From contig JANQQJ010000005.1 of NCBI GenBank assembly GCA_028284945.1, positions 102,237 through 166,236 on the forward strand: a stretch of 64,000 nt of DNA, in the 5' to 3' direction. This DNA is from Alphaproteobacteria bacterium (lineage in GTDB: Bacteria > Pseudomonadota > Alphaproteobacteria > SMXS01). Every line of letters begins with the position of its first letter. Position 1 is the first letter of the stretch. The position numbers and the translations under genes were made by a program. This document shows positions 56,527 to 64,000 of the stretch, piece after piece. The notes under the pieces were generated by a model, which saw only the letters and a list, made by a program, of their open reading frames with translations, was not told the origin of the DNA and did no database searches.

Positions 56527-57433
56527 CCGGCTGGCGCTGATCGGCGTCGGTCTGATCGGCTCATCGATTGCGCATGCTGTTCGGAAACATGGATTGGCAT
56601 CGGAAATCGTCGCGACCGCCCGGTCCGCCGAAACCCGCGAGACGGTCGCCCGCCTGGGATTAGCCGACCGGGTGACTGAAACCGCTGCCGAAGCGGTAGA
56701 GGGCGCAGATCTGATCATCCTGTGCGCGCCGGTCGGTGTATTCAGCGCCTTGGGGGCTGAAATTGGCCCGAAGCTGGCACCCGGCGCCATCCTGACCGAT
56801 GTCGGGTCGGTCAAAAGCGCGGTTGTCAACGACCTGAGCCCACACCTGCCCGATCATGCCCATCTTGTCCCGGGCCATCCCGTAGCGGGTACCGAGGAAT
56901 CCGGGCCGGAGGCTGGCTTCGCCGAGCTGTTCGAAGATCGCTGGTGCATTTTAACGCCGCCCGCCGGCACCGACACGAAAGCCACGGACACGCTGAAAGA
57001 TTTCTGGGAGGCCCTAGGCAGCCGCGTCGAGATCATGGAGCCGGGACACCATGATCTGGTCCTCGCCATCACCAGCCATGTACCACACCTGATTGCCTAT
57101 AACATCGTTGGCACCGCAGCCGACCTTGAAGAGGTGACCCAGTCGGAGGTGATCAAATTCTCCGCTGGCGGTTTCCGAGATTTCACACGCATCGCCGCCT
57201 CCGACCCCACCATGTGGCGCGACGTGTTCCTCAATAACAAAGACGCTGTCTTGGAAATGCTGGGCCGGTTCAGCGAAGACCTGACCGCGCTGCAGCGGGC
57301 AATCCGGTGGGACGATGGCGATGCACTCTATACGCTGTTCAGCCGTACCCGGGAAATTCGCCGCAACATTGTCGAGGCCGGCCAGGATTCCCCGGCACCC
57401 GATTTTGGCCGCACCCACGGGCAGGACGACTAA
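56519..57433 (+). CDS. tyrA: Prephenate/arogenate dehydrogenase
   Basis: A 304-residue NAD(P) enzyme of tyrosine synthesis. The nucleotide-binding motif is IGVGLIGSSIA; VGSVKSAVV, PGHPVAGTEESGPEAG and TSHVPHLIAYNI carry the substrate-binding His and catalytic region. It lacks a fused mutase or ACT domain. Last gene of the aromatic operon; the stop interlocks with the convergent DUF2125 gene. Confidence 0.94.
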   Translation: MFDRLALIGVGLIGSSIAHAVRKHGLASEIVATARSAETRETVARLGLADRVTETAAEAVEGADLIILCAPVGVFSALGAEIGPKLAPGAILTDVGSVKSAVVNDLSPHLPDHAHLVPGHPVAGTEESGPEAGFAELFEDRWCILTPPAGTDTKATDTLKDFWEALGSRVEIMEPGHHDLVLAITSHVPHLIAYNIVGTAADLEEVTQSEVIKFSAGGFRDFTRIAASDPTMWRDVFLNNKDAVLEMLGRFSEDLTALQRAIRWDDGDALYTLFSRTREIRRNIVEAGQDSPAPDFGRTHGQDD

Positions 57434-58407
57434 AAAGTCGACAGCAGCCCGTCTACCTCCTGTTCGGGAACGATGTGGCCGTTAAGAGTCATTTCGCCAT
57501 GGCGATAGACCAGGTCGAGCGTCAGGCCGCCGCTGCCGTCATCCGCGCCATAGCGCGACAGAACCGTCGCAAATGCCGCACTGTTCATCACATTCTCGGC
57601 CCTCATACCCGCGAGCATTTTAGCACTCGGTGACGCCGACGCGTTAACTGTCAGGCTGGGACTATCCGGGTCGGTGTAGTCCCAGCCATATTGCATGTCG
57701 AAGGCCATGCCTTCGGTTTCGAACGCATATTTCGTGATCTCGATCTTTTCCAGCTGATGCGGCTGGAAACCGATCTCAACCGCACCCGCATCGCCCATAT
57801 CACGATGCTGAAGGCGGCCCTCAGCCTTTACAGCACCGGCTGGAGCATCAGGATCGCCGCGCCGAATACCATCGGTTGAAATTGAAAAACTATAGGCATG
57901 ACCGGGCGCGACACTTTCGTCGCGGACATGCAGACCGGCCCGGCCAACCGTCAACCGGTTGCCGGATTTACTGTCAATGGTCAGGTCCTTTGAATCCAGG
58001 TCGATGCGCAGCTTGCCGCCTTCCGGCCACACGAAACTCGCCAGGGCACGATCGGGGGCGATGACGCCGCTGCCGCCGCCCTTGATGGCGTAGTTAACCG
58101 GTTCAGGAAAACTGACGATGACATGGCCTTCGTTGAACGGTTGCAGGATCGCGAACGCCTGACTGGTCTCGAAGCGGTCATCACCGGCAATGGTCAACCG
58201 GACATCCTGCATATCGACCACAAACCGGAACGGAAATCCGCCGACGTCGCCAACAGAAAAGTCCAGCTCGATGTTGGACGGCATCGCCCGAAACAGTTGG
58301 CCCTGAACCCGATAGGCAAGATCTTCAGCCTCGCCAAACCACCACACGGCATAGCCGGCAAAGGCAAGCCCAAGCGCCCCAAACAATATGAAATATCGAT
58401 TGCCCAT
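57430..58407 (-). CDS. DUF2125 domain protein
   Basis: A 325-residue protein with an N-terminal membrane segment (ILFGALGLAFAGYAVWWF) and a long beta-rich exterior part (VGGFPFRFVVDMQDVRLTI, FSISTDGIRRG, FAFETEGM-like strands). The DUF2125 family is mostly alphaproteobacterial, often beside tyrA, and resembles AsmA/TamB-like envelope proteins in strand pattern. Likely periplasmic and anchored in the inner membrane. Function unknown. Confidence 0.87.
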   Translation of the reverse strand: MGNRYFILFGALGLAFAGYAVWWFGEAEDLAYRVQGQLFRAMPSNIELDFSVGDVGGFPFRFVVDMQDVRLTIAGDDRFETSQAFAILQPFNEGHVIVSFPEPVNYAIKGGGSGVIAPDRALASFVWPEGGKLRIDLDSKDLTIDSKSGNRLTVGRAGLHVRDESVAPGHAYSFSISTDGIRRGDPDAPAGAVKAEGRLQHRDMGDAGAVEIGFQPHQLEKIEITKYAFETEGMAFDMQYGWDYTDPDSPSLTVNASASPSAKMLAGMRAENVMNSAAFATVLSRYGADDGSGGLTLDLVYRHGEMTLNGHIVPEQEVDGLLSTF

Positions 58408-58528
58408 GCCGCTGCCTGTTAGCCCTATCGAAGGCCAACTTCTAACAGAGAGTCATCTAGGTCAAAAACCCAATGGGCATGTCAGACGATACAGATGCGC
58501 ATGCGCGACGCTGTAAGCGGCTGTTCTT

Positions 58529-59020
58529 TTATTCCCGGGTATAGTCGGCAGGAATATCCGGGTTCTCGCCGGCCTTGCCCCACAGCACGATCTCATTGCC
58601 CCACGGATCGCGAAAAGCGTGGTTGTAACCGTTGAACTCTTTCCAATAATGGTTCTTCCACATCAGCTCCGCGCCAAGCTCGACGGCTTTATCCAGGATG
58701 CGCTCGTAGTCGTCATCATCGCTGACCAGAACCCAGATGCGCGCCTTTCGGCCGCCGTCTGACAAAGCCCGCGGCTCGACGCCATCGGGATCAGGGTGCG
58801 GGCGGGCATTTTTGGCATCGAAAATCCCCATATGCAGATTACCGATTTCGCTCTGGCTGCCATCGGGGTTGAGGAAGTTCTGGCCGGGCACCAAACGGTG
58901 GAACACACCTTCCGGACGGCCTTCATTGGTCCAGCCGAAGACTTCCGCATAGAATTTGCCGGCGGCAGACGGATCGTCTGAGGCCAGGTCGACAAAAATC
59001 AGCGTATTGGGATAGCTCAT
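58529..59020 (-). CDS. VOC (glyoxalase/dioxygenase) superfamily protein
   Basis: A 163-residue protein with paired VOC beta-alpha-beta-beta-beta units: FVDLASDDPSAAGKFYAEVF, RIWVLVSDDDDYERILDKAV and FRDPWGNEIVLWGK. The Asp/Glu metal positions are partly visible. Function unassigned. Single gene on the minus strand. Confidence 0.85.
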   Translation of the reverse strand: MSYPNTLIFVDLASDDPSAAGKFYAEVFGWTNEGRPEGVFHRLVPGQNFLNPDGSQSEIGNLHMGIFDAKNARPHPDPDGVEPRALSDGGRKARIWVLVSDDDDYERILDKAVELGAELMWKNHYWKEFNGYNHAFRDPWGNEIVLWGKAGENPDIPADYTRE

Positions 59021-59148
59021 ATCAGGTGCTCCTCGTTTTTGGTCGCGCGTTGGGCTCTGACACCAAGTGTCGCCTATTGCAGCGTGATGGGGAAGAGAAG
59101 GCTAACATGCGTCAGAGGTCTTGCCCGGCAACGCCTGGAGTCTTTGCG

Positions 59149-60024
59149 CTACCCGAACAGGTCCCAGAACATTCGCAGCGAGGTTGCTGCCAGAAAGAAC
59201 GCAAAGGCCAGGCGCAGTGGCCGGGGTGAAAGCCAATGGGCGATTTTTACGCCCCAGGGCACTGCCAACAACGTGGCAGGGACAATCACCGCGAAGCCCA
59301 GAAGGTTGACATATCCGACCGATCCGAACGGAAGGTCCCCGGCCCCCCACCCAGCAAGGAGGAAGCCTGCGGTTCCAGGAATGGCGATGATCAAGCCAAA
59401 ACCAGCCGCTGTTGCGACAGCGCGGTGAATTGGCACGCTAAAGGCGGTCAGGGTCGGCACACCCAGGGTGCCGCCGCCGATTCCCATCATCGCAGAAATG
59501 CCACCAATCACGGTTGGAATCAGGCCGCCGGCTGGTCCTTTTGGCAACGAGTCGCGCAATCGCCACTCGCCGCTGACAAAAGCCATGTGGCAGGCCACGC
59601 CCAACGCTACGACCGCGAACACCATGGTCAGGCCTGTATTGTCCACAACAGAGGCCATCGCTGTGCCTAGCAAGACGCCGACAAATAACGGCGCCGCCCA
59701 GCTTTTCAGCAACGCGCCATCGACAGCGCCCTTCTTTTTGTGGCTGAGCACCGACCGGATCGATGTTGGAATGATCGTCGCCAATGATGTGCCGACGGCC
59801 AGATGCATGCGCACCGCCGGATCGATCTCCAGATAGCCGAAAACATGATAGAGCGCGGGCACGATGACGATGCCACCCCCCACGCCCAATAGTCCCGCCA
59901 GCACGCCGGCAAACAAGCCGACAATGACCAGCAGGGCGACCAGGATCATGATTTCAGGGGTAAGAGGCAAAGCGCTTGCCCAGACGATTAAAGGAGGGTC
60001 TTTCTTAAGGGAATTGAAGCGCAT
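59149..60024 (-). CDS. TauE/SafE family permease (sulfite/sulfonate exporter type)
   Basis: A 291-residue membrane protein with eight or nine helices and the two family repeats GVLAGLLGVGGGIVIVPAL and GGISAMMGIGGGTLGVPTL. It may move sulfite, sulfoacetate or similar organic anions. ATG 60024 is preferred; ATG 59949 is nearer the first membrane segment and cannot be excluded. Confidence 0.88.
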   Translation of the reverse strand: MRFNSLKKDPPLIVWASALPLTPEIMILVALLVIVGLFAGVLAGLLGVGGGIVIVPALYHVFGYLEIDPAVRMHLAVGTSLATIIPTSIRSVLSHKKKGAVDGALLKSWAAPLFVGVLLGTAMASVVDNTGLTMVFAVVALGVACHMAFVSGEWRLRDSLPKGPAGGLIPTVIGGISAMMGIGGGTLGVPTLTAFSVPIHRAVATAAGFGLIIAIPGTAGFLLAGWGAGDLPFGSVGYVNLLGFAVIVPATLLAVPWGVKIAHWLSPRPLRLAFAFFLAATSLRMFWDLFG

Positions 60025-60135
60025 AGGCGAGAGTTGCCCCTGCCGATATGCTGGCCATGGCAATCAATCGGGCGCATGGGTTCAACTAAGTTGGCGTTTG
60101 GCTGCTAAGGTCCCATCCAAACTGAGGATGCCAGC

Positions 60136-61239
60136 ATGTCTGTAATTCGCGCGCTCGTCGCCGGGTCCGTCACCATCGACACCATCGCCGTGATCGCCGA
60201 TCAGGATATCGAGCGGATCACCATGCACAATGATGCCGCGTCGTTTTTGTTGGTCGAACAAGGCCGCAAGGTCCAGGCAGAGAGTATCGGTACCCATGTT
60301 GGCGGCGGGGCCGCAAATGTCGGTGTCTCCTTGCAGCGCCAGGGTCTTGAAGCCTATGTGCTGGGCCTGACAGGGTCCGACCATGATGCCGATAAGATTC
60401 GTGCAAGACTTCAGGGTGAAGGTGTCGGGCTCCAGCACCTCGGCGCGGTCAACAAGGTAGCGACCGGCAGCGCCGTTCATGTCTCATCACACGATCATGA
60501 CGCGGCGATTTTTGTTCAGCGCGGCGCAAACACCTTGCTGCGCCCGCCCCACGTCGATGCGGTGGACTTCAACACCTATGATCTGGTCTATGCGGCCAGT
60601 CTTTCCAATGAATCAGCGGGTTGCTTTCCAGTCATCCTCGAAAAGGCGCGGTCGGCAAGCGCCTTTACGGTCAGCAATCCAGGTGTACGGCAGATTGCAG
60701 CGCGCCCTGCTGAACTGCTGGAAAGCCTGCACTGTGTCGATCTGTTGGCACTTAACAGTCTGGAAGCCGGCGCCCTGATTCCGCATCTGTTGCAGCGCGG
60801 CGGCCTGAGGGTTCAGCATGTCTTCGAGGCAGGCGATGACGCGCCGGCCCTTTTGGTCGATGGGCTGCGCACGGACGCGTTCAGAACCGGTTTACCTGAT
60901 ATTATGACCGGGCTCAGCGACCTTGGGCCGCGGCATGTGCTGGTTACGGATGGGGCCGCGGGCGCATACCTTTTGACGGAAGAAAGACTGCATTATTGCC
61001 CGACAATTAAGGCTGATGTTCTGGGCACGGCTGGCGCGGGAGACTCATTCACGTCAACTGTTGCTGCTCAGCTTGTTGGTGACGCATCGCCGGAACAGGC
61101 ATTGATCGCTGCATCAATCAATGCCGCATCGGTTGTTTCCCACATCGACACCCAATCCGGTTTGTTGCGTGCTGACGAATTGTCTGAACGAGCAAGGGCA
61201 TCGAAAATGCAAGATATTGTCCGAACCTGGCCGCTCTAA
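60136..61239 (+). CDS. PfkB-family carbohydrate kinase
   Basis: A 367-residue ribokinase-like enzyme. Substrate-binding Gly-Gly is seen as HVGGGAANVGVSL, the anion-hole/catalytic base motif as LGTAGAGDSFTSTV and ATP binding as HVLVTDGAAGAYLL. Substrate not defined. The gene is convergent with engB. Confidence 0.88.
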   Translation: MSVIRALVAGSVTIDTIAVIADQDIERITMHNDAASFLLVEQGRKVQAESIGTHVGGGAANVGVSLQRQGLEAYVLGLTGSDHDADKIRARLQGEGVGLQHLGAVNKVATGSAVHVSSHDHDAAIFVQRGANTLLRPPHVDAVDFNTYDLVYAASLSNESAGCFPVILEKARSASAFTVSNPGVRQIAARPAELLESLHCVDLLALNSLEAGALIPHLLQRGGLRVQHVFEAGDDAPALLVDGLRTDAFRTGLPDIMTGLSDLGPRHVLVTDGAAGAYLLTEERLHYCPTIKADVLGTAGAGDSFTSTVAAQLVGDASPEQALIAASINAASVVSHIDTQSGLLRADELSERARASKMQDIVRTWPL

Positions 61240-61267
61240 GGTTTCGAAATCCTAGACCGCCCATCGC

Positions 61268-61927
61268 CTAGGGCGCTGAGGCAAGAGCTGCAAGGTCGGC
61301 CCGAAGTTCGGCGATACCGAGGCCGGAGACGCTGCTGGTTACCGAGATGACAGGGTGCGCGGCAACGTGCTTGGATAATTCGGCTGTCGTCTTGTCGATC
61401 ACCGCCTGCAACACGCCCGGTTTTACTTTGTCGGCCTTGGTCAACACCCCCTGATACGAGACAGCCGTGTCATCCAGCATGGTCATGATCTCGCGATCCG
61501 AGTCCTTGATCCCATGCCGCGCATCGATCAGCAGGACCGCACGGCGCAGCGTCGGCCGGCCCCGCAGATAGGCCTTGAGCAACGCGGTCCATTCCTCGAC
61601 CAGTGACTTGGACACACGAGCGTACCCGTAGCCCGGCAGATCAACCAGATAGAGAGAGCCTTGCTCCGGGTGCTCGATCAGAAAGTAGTTGAGCTGCTGC
61701 GTCCGCCCCGGCGTGTTGGAGGTGCGCGCCAGGACTTTCCGGTTGGTCAGCGCGTTCAGCAGGCTCGACTTGCCGACATTTGACCGCCCTGCAAAAGCGA
61801 CCTCCGGCAGGTCGGCCGGCGGCAATTGTTCAAGCTGCGCAACGCTCAGCAAAAACTGGCACTCACGGGCAAAGAATTTCCGGCCGCGCTCCAGGGCCGC
61901 TTCGTCCATTTGCGCCGGTTCCGACAT
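61268..61927 (-). CDS. engB: Ribosome biogenesis GTP-binding protein
   Basis: A 219-residue YihA/YsxC-type GTPase: G1 GRSNVGKSSL, G2/TSNTPGRTQ, G3 DLPGYGYA, G4 LTKADKVK and G5 SVSGLGI. It assists 50S subunit assembly and cell division in bacteria. It starts 4 bp after the yidC stop. Confidence 0.95.
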   Translation of the reverse strand: MSEPAQMDEAALERGRKFFARECQFLLSVAQLEQLPPADLPEVAFAGRSNVGKSSLLNALTNRKVLARTSNTPGRTQQLNYFLIEHPEQGSLYLVDLPGYGYARVSKSLVEEWTALLKAYLRGRPTLRRAVLLIDARHGIKDSDREIMTMLDDTAVSYQGVLTKADKVKPGVLQAVIDKTTAELSKHVAAHPVISVTSSVSGLGIAELRADLAALASAP

Positions 61928-61931
61928 AGGA

Positions 61932-63665
61932 TCAATCGTTATCGAAGGCGCCGTGCCGTTTCATGATCACCCATTGCTGGGCGATGGTGAGCACGTTGTT
62001 CCAGGTCCAGTAGATCACCAGTCCGACCGGGAACCGCGCCAGCATGAAGGTGAAAAGGATTGGCAGGAACATGAAGATTCGCGCCTGAATCTTGTCCGGC
62101 GGGGCCGGGTTGAGCTTTTGTTGACCCCACATGCTGATACCCATCAGCAACGGCCACAAGCCGATGGCCAGGAAGTCCGGCGGCGTGAACGGCAGCAACC
62201 CGAACAGATTGGTAATCAGAAGCGGATCAGGCGCAGACAGGTCCTGAACCCAGCCAAAGAAAGGCGCGTGGCGCATTTCAATTGAGACGAACAGCACCTT
62301 ATAGAGGGCAAAGAATACCGGGATCTGGACGAGCATAGGTAGACAGCCTGACACAGGATTGACCTTTTCATCCTGGTACAGCTTGAACATGGCTTCGCGC
62401 TGCTGCTGCGGGTCGTCCTTATGTTTTTCCTGGATCTCCTTCATCTTCGGCTGGACCTTGCGCATCTTGCTCATCGCGACATAGGACTTGTTGGCCAAGG
62501 TGAAGAACGCCAGTTTGATCAGGACCGTCACCAGCAGGATCGCAACACCGAAATTGCCGACCCAGCTCTGCAACGTCATCAGCAGCCAGAATAGCGGCCG
62601 GGTCAGCCAGTAGAACCAGCCCCAGTCAATCGCCCGGTCAAAATTGTGGATGTTGAGTGTCTCGGCATAGCCGTCGATCAGGTCACTGACCTTGGCGCCG
62701 GTAAATAGATAGGTGGTGGTCTCGACAGTACTGCCTGCGGCCACCGGCGGCACGGCCCGGACGGCGCTGGTGCGGTACCGGTCAAAGCCGTTCCGATTTG
62801 TATAGGTGTATTCGCCCGTGAACGCCTCTCCCTGCTCCGGGATTAGCGCCATCAGCCAATACTTGTCAGTGATTCCCAACCATCCATTGGTGCTGGCGAT
62901 GGGCGGTATTGGCCCGTCCTCGAAGTCGGAATAGTCGATTTCTTTGAGTTCGCCATCCAACACACCGAGCAACCCTTCGTGCAGGATGAAGAAACCCAAA
63001 ACGTCTGGCGTGCCGGTGCGGTCGATGACGCCATAGGGCTGAATGTTGAGCGCCGCGCCCGAATTATTCTCAACCCGTTGAACAACGGTCACCATATAGT
63101 TTTCGTCGAGTTCAAAGATCCGGGTAAAGACCTGCCCACGGCCATTGTCCCAGGTCAGGGTGACCGGCTGGCCTGGTTGCAGCACGGTCCGGTCCGCCTG
63201 CCAGACAGTGCCTGCATTGGGGAGGCCTTCATTGCTGCCGGTGGTACTGATCCAGCCAAAGTCCGCGTAATACGGGTTAGCCGTTCCACTGGGCGACAGC
63301 AGCGTGACCGGTGGCGAATCCGGGTCCAGATCGACTTTGTAGTCGGATAGCGTCAGGTCATCGATGCGCCCGCCTTTAAGCCGGATGGACCCATGTACTC
63401 TGGGCGAATCGATCTCGATACGGGCAGAGTCGGCAATCACATCGGCACGGGGCTGTGGCGCGGCTGCGATTTGCTGGCCAGCCGGCAGCGCCGGGGCGCC
63501 CTCCACCGAGGCAGCAGAGGGCAGGAGCTCACCAGTCTCCGGTGAAATGGACTGTGTCGACTGTTCCTGCACCGGCGGTTCAACAGGCGGCGCAATATAC
63601 TGATAGGCCAGCAGCAGGCCGAACGAAATGATGATGAACAGAATAAAGTTACGCTGGTCTTGCAT
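61932..63665 (-). CDS. yidC: Membrane protein insertase
   Basis: A 577-residue Gram-negative YidC: an N-terminal anchor (FILFIIISFGLLLAYQYI), a large periplasmic beta domain (about 60-340) and the conserved five-helix insertase core (RPLFWLLMTLQSWVGNFGVA, SKMRKVQPKMKEIQEKH, PVSGCLPMLVQIPVFFALYK). It inserts proteins with or without SecYEG. Gene order rnpA-yidD-yidC-engB. Confidence 0.97.
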   Translation of the reverse strand: MQDQRNFILFIIISFGLLLAYQYIAPPVEPPVQEQSTQSISPETGELLPSAASVEGAPALPAGQQIAAAPQPRADVIADSARIEIDSPRVHGSIRLKGGRIDDLTLSDYKVDLDPDSPPVTLLSPSGTANPYYADFGWISTTGSNEGLPNAGTVWQADRTVLQPGQPVTLTWDNGRGQVFTRIFELDENYMVTVVQRVENNSGAALNIQPYGVIDRTGTPDVLGFFILHEGLLGVLDGELKEIDYSDFEDGPIPPIASTNGWLGITDKYWLMALIPEQGEAFTGEYTYTNRNGFDRYRTSAVRAVPPVAAGSTVETTTYLFTGAKVSDLIDGYAETLNIHNFDRAIDWGWFYWLTRPLFWLLMTLQSWVGNFGVAILLVTVLIKLAFFTLANKSYVAMSKMRKVQPKMKEIQEKHKDDPQQQREAMFKLYQDEKVNPVSGCLPMLVQIPVFFALYKVLFVSIEMRHAPFFGWVQDLSAPDPLLITNLFGLLPFTPPDFLAIGLWPLLMGISMWGQQKLNPAPPDKIQARIFMFLPILFTFMLARFPVGLVIYWTWNNVLTIAQQWVIMKRHGAFDND

Positions 63666-63677
63666 CAGTGCGGCGGC

Positions 63678-63950
63678 CTAGCGGTTGGAATGGGAGTGAT
63701 GGCTGCAGGAATGATGCGTCGCCGGCGGGACCGGGTCGTAACCATGGCCGCCCCAGGGGTGACAGCGGCCCAGCCTGCGCGCAGCAAGCCAGAGGCCTTT
63801 CAACGGACCGTGTTCGCGCAGCGCTTCAAGCGCATAGGCCGAGCAGGTCGGCTCATAGCGGCAGCTGGGCGGCATTATCGGCGACAGAACCAGGCGGTAA
63901 AACCGGATTGGAAGCGATAGCAGCCACGAAAGGGCGCGTTTTATCATCAT
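63678..63950 (-). CDS. yidD: Membrane protein insertion efficiency factor
   Basis: A 90-residue Yid[41 protein letters not shown] and [18 protein letters not shown] are family-defining. The last 12 residues are His-rich with one Cys. The ATG overlaps the rnpA stop as ATGA; yidC starts 12 bp downstream. Confidence 0.95.
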   Translation of the reverse strand: MMIKRALSWLLSLPIRFYRLVLSPIMPPSCRYEPTCSAYALEALREHGPLKGLWLAARRLGRCHPWGGHGYDPVPPATHHSCSHHSHSNR

Positions 63951-64000
63951 CGGTCTTCGATAGTTATTCGCTTCAACGCGGTTTCCAAGTCGCCCACGGG
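63947..64000 (-). CDS. rnpA: Ribonuclease P protein component, C-terminal fragment
   Basis: The last 17 codons before a TGA at 63949-63947 read [17 protein letters not shown]. Position directly before yidD with a 4-base overlap fits rnpA, and DLETALKRI matches the usual C-terminal helix. The rest of the gene lies beyond the window. Confidence 0.75.
   Translation of the reverse strand, partial: PVGDLETALKRITIEDR

Overview
This 64 kb window is chromosomal DNA of an alphaproteobacterium, probably free-living or marine. The class call rests on several things seen together: the rnpA-yidD-yidC-engB block at the right edge, a PhaR/PhaA/PhaB polyhydroxybutyrate locus, metX-metW, an aromatic amino acid block (chorismate mutase, hisC, tyrA) followed by a DUF2125 protein, a zf-CHCC zinc-finger protein, an IalB-like secreted protein and a high-GC codon bias. 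I cannot name the order or genus. There are no insertion sequences, prophages, CRISPR arrays or rRNA genes; most of the window is core metabolism with small accessory insertions.

Left part (1-16,280). The first 5.8 kb is the 5' part of a giant exported Asn/Gly/Asp-rich beta-helix adhesin on the minus strand, cut by the window edge after 1,933 codons and built from repeating ~800-residue passengers. A TetR-type regulator is divergent from it. Then come an Fe(III) ABC importer (fbpA, fbpB, fbpC), a Rieske ring-hydroxylating oxygenase alpha subunit, and a membrane fusion lipoprotein plus RND pump.

16,287-25,900. A minus-strand operon holds an ABC ATPase, nadB and a D-amino-acid-transaminase-like enzyme. 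A zf-CHCC gene and polA flank a small GIY-YIG nuclease gene, which is bracketed by two nearly identical copies of a bipartite palindromic repeat; this is the most transfer-like structure in the window. A short-chain dehydrogenase is followed by a perfect lux-box-like palindrome, a small DUF4177-like protein and an orphan LuxR-type regulator with an altered ligand pocket.

26,000-33,100. A second TetR gene precedes a catabolic or detoxification stretch: carotenoid/stilbene cleavage dioxygenase, glutathione transferase, two cupins, a flavin-dependent monooxygenase, an ABM-fold protein and an unrecognised 321-residue protein, ending at a tRNA-Ala(CGC).

33,200-52,650. Mixed housekeeping: yggT, folD, argG, an exosortase-type asparagine synthase with a GT4 glycosyltransferase, cyclopropane fatty acid synthase, rlmN, an IalB-like protein, a SpoU methyltransferase, a kinase-like phosphotransferase, an MFS transporter, a SleB hydrolase, phaR/phaAB, a FitAB-type toxin-antitoxin pair, an outer membrane barrel, gloB and two methyltransferases.

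52,650-64,000. Methionine entry (metX, metW), aromatic amino acid synthesis (chorismate mutase, hisC, tyrA), DUF2125, a VOC protein, a TauE/SafE permease, a PfkB kinase, and the membrane-insertion block engB, yidC, yidD and the 3' end of rnpA.
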